Shown: piece by piece, positions 27,760 through 36,203 of the stretch
How the letters are laid out: every line of letters begins with the position of its first letter
How positions within the stretch are numbered: position 1 is the stretch's first letter
NCBI GenBank assembly: GCA_016790425.1
Contig: JAEUPF010000116.1
Span: 1-51,768, forward strand
Source of the DNA: Rubrivivax sp.
Lineage (GTDB): Bacteria; Pseudomonadota; Gammaproteobacteria; Burkholderiales; Burkholderiaceae_C
Reading direction: 5' to 3'
DNA: 51,768 nucleotides
The notes under the pieces: model-generated
Database searches by the model: none
Told to the model about the DNA's origin: nothing
The model's input: the letters and a program-made list of their open reading frames with translations, nothing else
Position numbers and translations under genes: made by a program

Positions 27760-28742
27760 AGCGGCTTCTTGAGCCAGTGCCCCAGCTCGCCGACGATGCC
27801 GCGGCGGAAGGCGAGCACGCAGACGACGAAGATGACACCCTGCACGACGGTGACCCAGGCGCCCAGCTGCGCGAGGTAGTTCTGCATCGTCACGATGACG
27901 GCGGCGCCGACGACGGGGCCGAAGACGGTGCCGAGGCCGCCCAGCAGCGTCATCAGCACCACCTCGCCCGACATCGACCAGTGCACGTCGGTGAGCGAGG
28001 CGAGCTGGAACACCAGCGCCTTCGTTGCGCCGGCCAGCCCCGCCAGCGTCGCCGAGAGCACGAAGGCGAGGTGCTTGTAGCGGTCGGTGTCGTAGCCCAG
28101 CGAGATGGCGCGCGGCTCGTTCTCGCGGATTGCCTTCAGCACCTGGCCGAACGGCGAATGGATGGTGCGGTAGACGAGCGCGAAGCCGGCGAGGAAGACG
28201 GCAGCGACGAGCGCGTACATCGCCAGCGGCTGCGACAGGTCGACCATGCCGAACAGCTTGCCGCGCGGCACCGCCTGGATGCCGTCTTCGCCGCCGGTGA
28301 ACTTCGCCTGCAGGCAGAAGAAGAACACCATCTGCGCCAGCGCCAGCGTGATCATCGCGAAGTAGATGCCCTGGCGGCGGATGGCGAGCCAGCCGGTGAC
28401 GAACCCCAGCAGCGCCGCGCAGGCGGTGCCGAAGAGGATGGCCAGCTCCGGCGTGAGACCCCACACCTTGGCCGCGTGCGCCGAGGCGTAGCCGGCGCCG
28501 CCGAGGAACATCGCGTGCCCGAACGACAGCAGGCCCGAGAAGCCGATCAGCAGGTTGAAGGCGCAGGCGAAGAGCGCGAAGCACATCACCTTCATCATGA
28601 ACACGGGGTAGATGAAGGCGGGGGCGACGGCGATGAAGGCCACCATCAGCGCAAAGGCGATGCGGTGCACGCGCCACTCGTCGCGGCGGCGGGCGGCCGC
28701 GTCGGCTTCGGCGGCGGCGGGGGCGGGGACGACGGCGCTCAT
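27756..28742 (-). CDS. livM: Branched-chain amino acid-type ABC permease LivM
   Basis: A 328-residue inner-membrane permease, the second of the LivHM pair. It has about nine hydrophobic helices and the family segments NLLIGFSGLLSFGHAMFLGG near the N-terminus, GIYFAMITLALAQMVFF and VVLMTLLGGLGTVFGPVVGA. The N-terminal ~25 residues are Ala/Glu/Arg-rich and cytoplasmic. Partners are LivH (24 bp upstream), the LivK-like binding protein and ATPases LivG and LivF. Such systems carry branched-chain or aromatic amino acids, urea or other amides, so the exact substrate is open. The last bases overlap the GTG of the PotA-type ATPase gene. Confidence 0.9.
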
Positions 28743-28766
28743 CGGGTTCGGCCTTGCGCGGGTTCG

Positions 28767-29654
28767 TTACTTCTGCTGCCCGAACAGCCCCGCCGGGCGC
28801 ACGAGCAGCACGATGGCCATGATGATGAAGATGACGGTGTTGCTGGCCTCGGGATAGAAGACCTTCGTCAGGCCCTCGATGAGGCCGAGGCCGAAGCCGG
28901 TGACGATGGCACCGGCGATCGAGCCCATGCCGCCGATCACCACCACCGCGAAGACGACGATGATGAGGTCGGCGCCCATCTGCGGGCTCACCTGGTACAC
29001 CGGCGCGGCCATCACGCCGGCCAGCGCCGCCAGCGCGACGCCGAAGCCGTAGGTCAGGGTGACCATGCGCGGCACGTTGATGCCGAAGCTTTGCACCAGC
29101 ACCGGGTTCTCGGTGGCGGCGCGCAGGTAGGCGCCCAGCTTCGTGCGTTCGATGACGAACCAGGTGCCCAGGCACACCACCGCCGAGGCGCCGATGATCC
29201 AGGCGCGGTAGTTCGGCAGGAACATGAAGCCGAGGTTGCGCCCGCCCGTCAGCTGCTCGGGGATGGCGTAGGGCTGCCCCGACGAGCCGTAGATGTTGCG
29301 GAAGACGCCCTGGACGATGAGCGCCAGGCCGAAGGTCAGCAGCAGCCCGTACAGGTGGTCGAGCTTGTACAGGCGCGACAGCATCAGCCGCTCGATGACG
29401 ATGCCGGTGGCGCCGACGATCGGCGGCACGAGCACCAGCGACCACCAGTAGTTCAGCCCCGCCCAGTTCAGCAGCAGGTAGGCCACGAACGCGCCCAGCA
29501 TGTACTGGGCGCCGTGCGTGAAGTTGATGATGTTCAGCAGGCCGAAGATGACTGCCAGCCCCAGCGACAGCAGCGCGTAGAACGAGCCGTTGATGAGGCC
29601 GATCAGCAGCTGGCCGAACAGGGCCTGGGTGGGGACGCCGAAGATCTCGGTCAC
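28767..29654 (-). CDS. livH: Branched-chain amino acid-type ABC permease LivH
   Basis: A 295-residue inner-membrane permease. It shows the family start GQLLIGLINGSFYALLSLGL, AVIFGLLNIINFTHGAQYML, the cytoplasmic EAA-like loop FVIERTKLGAYLRAATENP and VVVIGGMGSIAGAIVTGFGL. The C-terminus VRPAGLFGQQK is typical. It begins 46 bp after the binding-protein gene and ends 24 bp before livM. Together with LivM it forms the membrane channel of the importer. Confidence 0.92.
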   Translation of the reverse strand: MTEIFGVPTQALFGQLLIGLINGSFYALLSLGLAVIFGLLNIINFTHGAQYMLGAFVAYLLLNWAGLNYWWSLVLVPPIVGATGIVIERLMLSRLYKLDHLYGLLLTFGLALIVQGVFRNIYGSSGQPYAIPEQLTGGRNLGFMFLPNYRAWIIGASAVVCLGTWFVIERTKLGAYLRAATENPVLVQSFGINVPRMVTLTYGFGVALAALAGVMAAPVYQVSPQMGADLIIVVFAVVVIGGMGSIAGAIVTGFGLGLIEGLTKVFYPEASNTVIFIIMAIVLLVRPAGLFGQQK

Positions 29655-29700
29655 GGTGATGCCTCGGCGTCCTCTTCCCGGTTCTCTTCCCTTCAGCGCG

Positions 29701-30915
29701 TCACTTCACCAGCGGGCACTCGCCCTGGTTCAGCGGCCGGAAGGCCTGGTCGGCCGGGATCGTGGCGCGGATCTTGTAGTAGTCGTAGGGGCCCTTGGAC
29801 TCGCTGGGCTTCTTCACTTCCACCAGGTAGGCCGGGTGCAGCTTGCGGCCGTCGGCGCGGATGGTGCCCTTGCCGAACAGCGGGTCGTCGGTGGGCAGCG
29901 CTTTCATCTGCGCCACCACCTTGGTGCCGTCGTCGGTCTTGGCCGCCTCCACCGCCTTCAGGTAGTGCAGCACCGCGGCGTAGACGCCGGCGTGGTCGGC
30001 GCTGGGGTACTTGTTGTTGTTGGCCGCGGCGAAGCGCTTGCTCCACGCGCGCGTGCTGTCGTTGAGGTCCCAGTAGAACGGCTCGGTGAAGATCAGGCCC
30101 TGGGCGGTGTTCAGGCCCAGGCCGTGCACGTCGGTGATGAACACCAGCAGGCCCGCCAGGCTCTGGCCGCCCTTGACGATGCCGAACTCGGCCGCCTGCT
30201 TGATCGAGTTGATCGTGTCGCCGCCGGCGTTGGCCAGGCCGATGACCTTGGCCTTGGACGCCTGGGCCTGCAGCAGGAACGAGCTGAAGTCGGTGCCGGG
30301 GAACGGGTGCCGCACCTTGCCCAGCACCTTGCCGCCGTTCTTGAGCACCACCGCTTCGGTGTCGCGCTCCAGCGCGTGGCCGAAGGCGTAGTCGGCGGTG
30401 AGGAAGAACCAGGTGTCGCCCCCGGTCTTGACGATGGCGCTGCCGGTGCCGTTGGCGAGCATCCAGGTGTCGTACAGCCAGTGCACCGTGTTCGGGCTGC
30501 AGGCCTTGCCGGTGAGGTCGGAGGTGGCCGCGCCGGTGTTGATGAAGGCACGGCCCTTGTCGCGCGTGATCTGGCTCACCGCCAGCGCCACCGAGGAGGT
30601 GGGCACGTCGAAGATGGCGTCGACCTTGTCCACGTCGTACCAGGTGCGCGCGATCGTCGAGCCGACGTCGGGCTTGTTCTGGTGGTCGGCCGAGACGATC
30701 TCGACCTTCATGCCCTTGCGTGCGGCGCCGAAGTCCTCGACGGCCATCCTTGCCGCCAGCACCGAGCCAGGCCCGCCGATGTCGGCATAGAGGCCGGACA
30801 TGTCGTTCATGACGCCGATCTTGATGACGCCGTCGGAGATCTGCGCCTGCGCGGCGGCGCCGGCGGCCAGCGCAAAGGCCGCGCCGATCAGGGTGGGAAT
30901 CAGTTTGCGCTTCAT
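29701..30915 (-). CDS. livK: LivK-type ABC substrate-binding protein
   Basis: A 404-residue periplasmic binding protein (type I fold). A cleavable signal peptide (MKRKLIPTLIGAAFALAAGAAAQA) precedes the mature start QISDGVIKIGVMNDMSG. Family segments include DHQNKPDVGSTIARTWYDVD, GRAFINTGAATSDLTGKAC and FPGTDFSSFLLQAQASKAKV. The tail DYYKIRATIPADQAFRPLNQ is common to a large betaproteobacterial subgroup with diverse ligands. The ATG at 30915 is preceded by AAGGAGCGAACGAACC. Ligand unknown. The gene sits inside the operon between livF and livH. Confidence 0.9.
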   Translation of the reverse strand: MKRKLIPTLIGAAFALAAGAAAQAQISDGVIKIGVMNDMSGLYADIGGPGSVLAARMAVEDFGAARKGMKVEIVSADHQNKPDVGSTIARTWYDVDKVDAIFDVPTSSVALAVSQITRDKGRAFINTGAATSDLTGKACSPNTVHWLYDTWMLANGTGSAIVKTGGDTWFFLTADYAFGHALERDTEAVVLKNGGKVLGKVRHPFPGTDFSSFLLQAQASKAKVIGLANAGGDTINSIKQAAEFGIVKGGQSLAGLLVFITDVHGLGLNTAQGLIFTEPFYWDLNDSTRAWSKRFAAANNNKYPSADHAGVYAAVLHYLKAVEAAKTDDGTKVVAQMKALPTDDPLFGKGTIRADGRKLHPAYLVEVKKPSESKGPYDYYKIRATIPADQAFRPLNQGECPLVK

Positions 30916-30987
30916 GGTTCGTTCGCTCCTTGCGGGTTGACGTTGCGGCTGTCGTTGTTGTTGTTCCAGGGGTTCATTGGCGCGCTC

Positions 30988-31692
30988 TCACACGCCCAGC
31001 ACCTCGTGCAGCATCTCGCGGCGCGCCGGCAGCTCGGCGGCAGCGAAGGTCTCGATCACGCGGCCGTGCTCGATGACGTAGAAACGGTCGGCCAGCGGCG
31101 CGGCGAAGCGGAAGTTCTGCTCGACCATCACGATGGTCAGCCCCTTGTCGCGCAGCGTGCGGATGGCGCGGCCGAGCGCCTGCACGATCACCGGCGCCAG
31201 GCCTTCGGAGATCTCGTCCAGCAGCAGCAGCGTCGCGCCGGTGCGCAGGATGCGCGCCACCGAGAGCATCTGCTGCTCGCCGCCGGAAAGGCGCCCGCCG
31301 GGGCTGGCGCGGCGCTCCTTCAGGTGCGGGAACATCGCGTAGATCTCGTCCACGCTCATGCCGCCGGCGGCCACCGGCGGCGGGAGCATCAGGTTCTCCT
31401 CGCACGACAGGCTGGTGAAGATGCCGCGCTCTTCGGGGCAGTAGCCCAGCCCCAGGTGCGCGATGCGGTGCGGCGGCAGGTGCACCGACTCGACGCCGTT
31501 GACGACGATCGAGCCGCTGCGGCGGCCCACCAGCCCGAGCACGGCCTTCAGCGTCGTCGTGCGGCCGGCGCCGTTGCGGCCGAGCAGCGTCACCACCTCG
31601 CCGCGGTTCACCGTGAGGTCGATGCCGTGCAGGATGTGGCTCTCGCCGTACCAGGCGTGCACGTCCTTCATCGCCAGCAGCGTCTGGGCCAT
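30988..31692 (-). CDS. livF: Branched-chain amino acid-type ABC ATPase LivF
   Basis: A 234-residue nucleotide-binding subunit. HAWYGESHILHGIDLTVNRG, Q-loop-region GYCPEERGIFTSLSCEENL, signature LSGGEQQMLSVARIL, Walker B LLLLDEISEGLAP and switch MVEQNFRFA identify LivF. The Walker A reads GRNGAGRTT: arginine (codon CGC) stands where the ATP-binding lysine is expected. The change is conservative in charge and may be tolerated, but it is unusual. The gene lies 11 bp after livG and 72 bp before livK. Confidence 0.9.
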   Translation of the reverse strand: MAQTLLAMKDVHAWYGESHILHGIDLTVNRGEVVTLLGRNGAGRTTTLKAVLGLVGRRSGSIVVNGVESVHLPPHRIAHLGLGYCPEERGIFTSLSCEENLMLPPPVAAGGMSVDEIYAMFPHLKERRASPGGRLSGGEQQMLSVARILRTGATLLLLDEISEGLAPVIVQALGRAIRTLRDKGLTIVMVEQNFRFAAPLADRFYVIEHGRVIETFAAAELPARREMLHEVLGV

Positions 31693-31703
31693 CTGCGCTT
31701 CCT

Positions 31704-32480
31704 TCAGCCGTGCGCGCCCTGCAGCTCGGTCGCCTCGCTGCCCATGTAGGCCTCGAGCACCTGCGGATTCTTCGACACCTCGGCGTACGGGCCTTCGGCG
31801 ATGACGCTGCCGCGCGCCAGCACGGTGATGGTGTCGGCGATGCTGGCGACGACGTTCATGTTGTGCTCGACCATCAGCACCGTGCGGTTGGCGGCCACCT
31901 TCTTGATGAGCTGCGTGACGCGGTCGACGTCCTCGTGGCCCATGCCCTGCGTCGGCTCGTCCAGCAGCATCAGCTGGGGGTTCATCGCCAGCGTGGTGGC
32001 GATCTCCAGCGCCCGCTTGCGGCCATAGGGCAGCTCCACCGTCACCGTGCCGGCGAAGCTGCGCAGGCCCACGGTGTCGAGCAGCTCGAGCGCGCGTTCG
32101 TGCAGCACGTCCAGCGTGCGCTCGCTGCGCCAGAAGTGGAACGAGGTTCCCAGTTCGCGCTGCAGTGCCACGCGCACGTTCTCGAGCACCGTCAGGTGCG
32201 CGAAGGTGGCCGAGATCTGGAACGAGCGGATCATGCCGCGGCGCGCCACCTGGGCCGGCTTCTCGCGCGTGATGTCCTCGCCTTCGAACAGGATCTGCCC
32301 CGAGGTGGGCGGCAGGAACTTCGTCAGCAGGTTGAAGCAGGTGGTCTTGCCGGCGCCGTTGGGGCCGATCAGCGCGTGGATCTGGCCGCGCCGCACCTTC
32401 AGGTTCACCTGGTCGACGGCGACGAAGCCGAAGAACTGCTTGACCAGCCCGCGCGTTTCGAGAATGACGTCCGAAGCCAT
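31704..32480 (-). CDS. livG: Branched-chain amino acid-type ABC ATPase LivG
   Basis: A 258-residue nucleotide-binding subunit. It has Walker A GPNGAGKTT, GMIRSFQISATFAHLTVLEN as the Q-loop region, signature-region LPYGRKRALEIATTLAMNP, Walker B LMLLDEPTQGM and the switch MVEHNMNVV. The signature ELPYGRKR (in place of LSGGQ) is usual for LivG. The start at 32480 (MASDVILETRGLVKQF) has no clear ribosome site. It is the first liv gene and follows the large permease after 149 bp, where a separate promoter may lie. Confidence 0.9.
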   Translation of the reverse strand: MASDVILETRGLVKQFFGFVAVDQVNLKVRRGQIHALIGPNGAGKTTCFNLLTKFLPPTSGQILFEGEDITREKPAQVARRGMIRSFQISATFAHLTVLENVRVALQRELGTSFHFWRSERTLDVLHERALELLDTVGLRSFAGTVTVELPYGRKRALEIATTLAMNPQLMLLDEPTQGMGHEDVDRVTQLIKKVAANRTVLMVEHNMNVVASIADTITVLARGSVIAEGPYAEVSKNPQVLEAYMGSEATELQGAHG

Positions 32481-32629
32481 GAAGGCGCGGATTATTCGCG
32501 GCGGCCGGCCGCTGCTGCCCCCGGGGTTGTGCCTAGGCGAAGTTGCGATGCCTGCGCCGGCGTCTGGGCACGCCGGCCGAAGGGGCAAACGCGCGAACTC
32601 GGGCCACCGCGCAAACGGGGCAAGGACCC

Positions 32630-34894
32630 CTATGCCGCCGCCGGGGCCGGGGTTGCGACCGGCGCGCCGCTGCGCCGGCCGAGCTTGCGCTCGCCCACCA
32701 GCCACTGGATGGCCGCGGTGGCCAGCGACATCAGCACGATCAGCACCGTGCAGTAGGCGAGCGCCACGCCGTAGTCGCCGTTGCCGACGCGGCCGATGAT
32801 GTAGGTGGTGGCCAGTTCGTTCTCGGCGGTGACGAGGAAGATCACCGCCGACACCGTGGTCATGCTGCGCACGAAGCTGTAGACGAGCGCGGCCACCAGC
32901 GCCGGCTTCAGCAGCGGCATCACCACCCGCGCCAGCGTGGTCGCGGTGCCGGCACGCAACATCGTGCTCGCTTCGTCCAGGCTCTTGTCGAGCTGCTTGA
33001 AGCTGGCGGTGCCGGCGCGCACCCCCACCGGCAGGTTCCTGAACACGAAGCACAGGATGATGATGAGCCCGGTGCCGGTGAGCTCGAACGGCGGCACGTT
33101 GAAGGCGAGGATGTAGCTGACGCCGAGCACCGTACCCGGAATCGCGAAGGCGAGCAGGGCGCCGAACTCGAACGCGCGCTGGCCGATGAACTGCGTGCGC
33201 GCCAGCAGCCAGCTGATGAGCAGGCCGATGGCCGCGCACAGCGGCGCCGCGATGGCGGCCAGCTTGATCGTCGTGAACAGCGAGTTCCAGGCGGTGCCGG
33301 CCCACACCAGGCCGTGCTCGCCCCAGGCGAGCGCGAAGGCGGTGCCGAAGTGCTTCAGTGTCGGCGTGTAGTCGCGGCCCCAGGTCTGCACGAAGCCGCC
33401 CATGAAGGCGAAGACGTAGACGACGAGCGTGAAGGCGAGCCACGGCCCGGCGACGGCCAGGCACAGCCGCCGCACCGGGCGCGGCAGGTCCATCGGCAAG
33501 CCGGTGTCGCCCTTGCCCGAGACGGTGGTGTAGCTCGTGCGCCCGAGCAGCCGCCGCTGGATGAAGAAGACCGCGAGCGCGAAGGCGGTGAGGATCAGCG
33601 CCAGGCTGGCCGCGCGGCCCTGGTCGTACTGCGCGCCGACGATGGCGAAGAAGATGTCGGTGGACAGCACCGCGTACTGGCCGCCGACGACGATGGGGTT
33701 GCCGAAGTCGGCGATGCTCTCGATGAAGCCGACGAGGTAGGCGTTGGCCAGGCCGGGCTTCAGCAACGGCAGCGTGACGGTGCGGAACGTCTGCAGGCGG
33801 CTGGCGCGCAGCGTCTGCGCCGCTTCCTCCAAGCTCGGCGAGATGCCCTGCACGACACCGCGCATGATCATGAAGGCGATCGGCGTGAAGGCGAACATCT
33901 GCGCCAGCCAGACCCCGAACAGGCCGTAGAACCAGCGTGTGGGCGGGATGCCGAAGGCCCACTCGAGGAACTGGTTGACGAGGCCGGCGCGGCCGAAGAG
34001 CAGGATGAGGCCGAGGCCGACGACGAACGGCGGCGTGATGATCGGCAGCAGCGCCAGCACGTTCAGCGGTTTCTGCAGCCAGCGCCCGCGCAGCGAATAG
34101 GAACGCTCGGCGTACAGCGCGATCAGCGTGCCCATCACCGTGGTGCCGGCGGCGCTGAGCAAGGCGAGGAAGAGGGTGTTCCAGGCGACGCCGCAATGCA
34201 CGCCGCCGGCCAGGCAGGCCAGGCCCCAGACCCGCTCGTGCGCCAGGCGTTCGGTCAGCGCGCGCGGCGAGAACGTGCCGTCCTCGCCGAGGAAGGCGCC
34301 CACGAGGCTCTTCAGCACCGGCAGCGCCACGAACAGCAGCAGCAGCGCCGAGCACAGCACCACCGCACCGGCGACGAAGAAGTCGCCGCGGAAGTAGCCC
34401 AGGCGCGCGATGCCCGCGCCCAGCAGCATCAGCAACGCCAGCAGCACCAGCGCGCCGCCCAGGCCGACGCCGAACTGCCCCTGCGCCAGCGGCCCGAACC
34501 AGGCGCCCAGCGCCTCGTACGACCAGCCCTGCGCGCCGATGGCGAAGCCGCTGCCGATGAGCCCGGCGAGGCCGGCGCCGGCACCGAGGAGCAACACCAG
34601 CCCCTGCGGCCGCCCGGCCGGCAAGCGCCAGGCGAAGGCGCACAGCGCCAGCGCCGCCAGCGCCACCCACAGCCACGGCCGCCCGTGCACCGCCGCGTGC
34701 ACGAGGCCGCTGGCCGTTTCACTGCCGCCGAAGATGCCCGGCAGCGAGCGCAGCAGCGACAGGTTCTGCGGGAAGTACCAAGGCAGCAGCACGAAGGCGG
34801 CCGCACCCAGCAGCAACCAGCCCAGCAGCACGCGCTGCGCGCGGGCGGTGTGGTTCGCCGTGCCGGCCGCGCGCATGCCTGGCATGCCTGGCAT
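32630..34894 (-). CDS. Fused double-domain ABC permease (AfuB/FbpB type)
   Basis: A 754-residue inner-membrane permease containing two complete binding-protein-dependent transport domains in one chain. EAA loops are SLEEAAQTLRASRLQTFRTV (first half) and SLDEASTMLRAGTATTLARV (second half). About 14-16 hydrophobic helices are visible, including an extra N-terminal set (about 20-200). The layout suits Fe(III), thiamine or sugar-phosphate importers, where one polypeptide replaces two permeases. Three in-frame ATGs (34894, 34885, 34876) lie in a 9-bp repeat at the start; the first is used here, but any could be the initiator. It follows the binding-protein stop by 6 bp. Its ATPase is probably that at 26695-27759. 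Confidence 0.9.
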   Translation of the reverse strand: MPGMPGMRAAGTANHTARAQRVLLGWLLLGAAAFVLLPWYFPQNLSLLRSLPGIFGGSETASGLVHAAVHGRPWLWVALAALALCAFAWRLPAGRPQGLVLLLGAGAGLAGLIGSGFAIGAQGWSYEALGAWFGPLAQGQFGVGLGGALVLLALLMLLGAGIARLGYFRGDFFVAGAVVLCSALLLLFVALPVLKSLVGAFLGEDGTFSPRALTERLAHERVWGLACLAGGVHCGVAWNTLFLALLSAAGTTVMGTLIALYAERSYSLRGRWLQKPLNVLALLPIITPPFVVGLGLILLFGRAGLVNQFLEWAFGIPPTRWFYGLFGVWLAQMFAFTPIAFMIMRGVVQGISPSLEEAAQTLRASRLQTFRTVTLPLLKPGLANAYLVGFIESIADFGNPIVVGGQYAVLSTDIFFAIVGAQYDQGRAASLALILTAFALAVFFIQRRLLGRTSYTTVSGKGDTGLPMDLPRPVRRLCLAVAGPWLAFTLVVYVFAFMGGFVQTWGRDYTPTLKHFGTAFALAWGEHGLVWAGTAWNSLFTTIKLAAIAAPLCAAIGLLISWLLARTQFIGQRAFEFGALLAFAIPGTVLGVSYILAFNVPPFELTGTGLIIILCFVFRNLPVGVRAGTASFKQLDKSLDEASTMLRAGTATTLARVVMPLLKPALVAALVYSFVRSMTTVSAVIFLVTAENELATTYIIGRVGNGDYGVALAYCTVLIVLMSLATAAIQWLVGERKLGRRSGAPVATPAPAAA

Positions 34895-34900
34895 GCCTGG
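34874..34900 (-). repeat. Three 9-bp direct repeats at the permease start
   Basis: Three perfect copies of CATGCCTGG (plus strand) fill 34874-34900, directly after the binding-protein stop. On the coding strand each gives CCAGGCATG, so each carries an ATG in the same frame and an AGG close before it. Copy number could change the N-terminus by three residues at a time. Confidence 0.85.
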
Positions 34901-35974
34901 TTAGCGCGGCAGCGAGTTGACTTCCTTCTCCCACTTGGCGATCAGCCGCCGCCGCTCGGCGCTGGCGCCGTACTTCGCGTAGTCGTACTTGATGAACTTG
35001 ATCTTCTTGAAGTCGGGCACGTTGGGGTCGATCTTGGCCGCCTTGTTGCTGGGCAGCTGGAACTGCTTGGCCGCGGCGCCGAACTGCTGCGCCTGCGCGG
35101 TGAGCGCCCATTCGTAGAACCGCTTGGCCGCCTCGAGGTTGCGCGCGCCCTTGATGAGGCTCATCGAGCCGATCTCGGCGCCGGTGCCTTCCGCGGGTGT
35201 GATGGTCTCGACCGGGAAGCCCTGCATCTTCTCGCCGGGGCCGTCGTGCACGAAGCTGATCGACACCGTCGTCTCGCCGCGCGCCACGGCCTTGATGGGG
35301 CCGGTGCCGCTGCGGGTGTAGGTCTGGATGTTCCGGTGCAGGCCCTTCATGTACTCGAAGGCCTTGTCCTCGCCCATCAGCTGCACCAGCGTGGCGATCA
35401 TCGTGTAGGCGGTGCCGCTGGAGGCCGGGTTGGCGACCTGGATCTCGCCCTTGTACTCGGGCCTGAGCAGGTCGGCCCAGCTCTTGGGCACGGCCAGCTT
35501 CTTCTTGGCCAGCAGCTCGGGGTTGTAGCCGAAGCCCAAGGGCCCGCTGTAGATGCCCACCGTCTTGTAGCCGCTCTGCGCCGCCTGCGCCTGCGCCCAC
35601 TCGTGCAGCTGCGGCAGGCTGGCGCTCTTGTACTCCAGCGAAAGGCCCTGCTCGGCGGCCTGCAGATGCGGGTCGCCGGTGCCGCCGAACCAGATGTCGG
35701 TCTTCGGGTTGGCGCGCTCGGCGATCAGCTGCGCCAGCGCCTCGCCGCTGCCCTTGAGCGACATGTTGACCTTGACGCCGGTGGTCTTGGCGTAGACGGT
35801 CTGGATCAGATTGCACCACTCGGCCTGCACCGAGCAGATGATGTTGACGTGCTGTTCCTGCGCCAGCGCCGGCCGGGCGGCGAAGAGGGCGGTGGCGGCC
35901 AGCGCGGCAGCGGCGGCGATGGCGGCGGTGCGGCGCGGCGGCGCGGTGCGGGTGGAGTCGGTCGTGGCGTTCAT
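34901..35974 (-). CDS. ABC extracellular solute-binding protein (AfuA/FbpA-like)
   Basis: A 357-residue periplasmic binding protein (type II fold). A signal peptide (TAAIAAAAALAATALFAARPALAQ) ends near residue 39. Mature segments include VNIICSVQAEWCNLIQTVYA, DIWFGGTGDPHLQAAEQGL, YSGPLGFGYNPELLAKKKL and NPASSGTAYTMIATLVQLMG. The Tyr-Tyr pair used by FbpA for iron is absent. A His-Asp pair at 243-244 (SFVHDGPGEK) resembles the sugar-phosphate contact residues I remember for AfuA. A phosphorylated organic ligand is therefore more likely than iron; this is inference. The start at 35974 precedes the charged signal region. It heads the run of eight ABC genes. Confidence 0.87.
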   Translation of the reverse strand: MNATTDSTRTAPPRRTAAIAAAAALAATALFAARPALAQEQHVNIICSVQAEWCNLIQTVYAKTTGVKVNMSLKGSGEALAQLIAERANPKTDIWFGGTGDPHLQAAEQGLSLEYKSASLPQLHEWAQAQAAQSGYKTVGIYSGPLGFGYNPELLAKKKLAVPKSWADLLRPEYKGEIQVANPASSGTAYTMIATLVQLMGEDKAFEYMKGLHRNIQTYTRSGTGPIKAVARGETTVSISFVHDGPGEKMQGFPVETITPAEGTGAEIGSMSLIKGARNLEAAKRFYEWALTAQAQQFGAAAKQFQLPSNKAAKIDPNVPDFKKIKFIKYDYAKYGASAERRRLIAKWEKEVNSLPR

Positions 35975-36203
35975 GGTCTTGTCTCGTGAAGCAGGGGCGG
36001 GTTGGCCTGGGGCTGCGGACATGCTAGCCCGTGTCACACGGCCGCCACCCTCGACCGAGCGACGGGACAAACCCCAGGGTGCGCGAGGCCGGGCACGCCC
36101 GGCGGCGAACATCGTCGGCGAAGCGCGGCGCGAGCGCGAAGAGCGCCACGGGCCTGTCCCGCCGCCGGGCAGCGGCGGCCGATGGCGCTGAGATACTCGA
36201 CCG

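Noticed and set aside
34901-35974. Firm Fe(III) ABC transporter (fbpA) call
   Set aside because: The Tyr-Tyr iron ligands expected in FbpA are not visible, so only a general Afu/Fbp-like name is given.
32543-35989. A 1148-codon plus-strand open frame across the ABC permease and binding protein
   Set aside because: Antisense to two well-supported genes, with low-complexity Arg/Gln/Gly composition and no domain.
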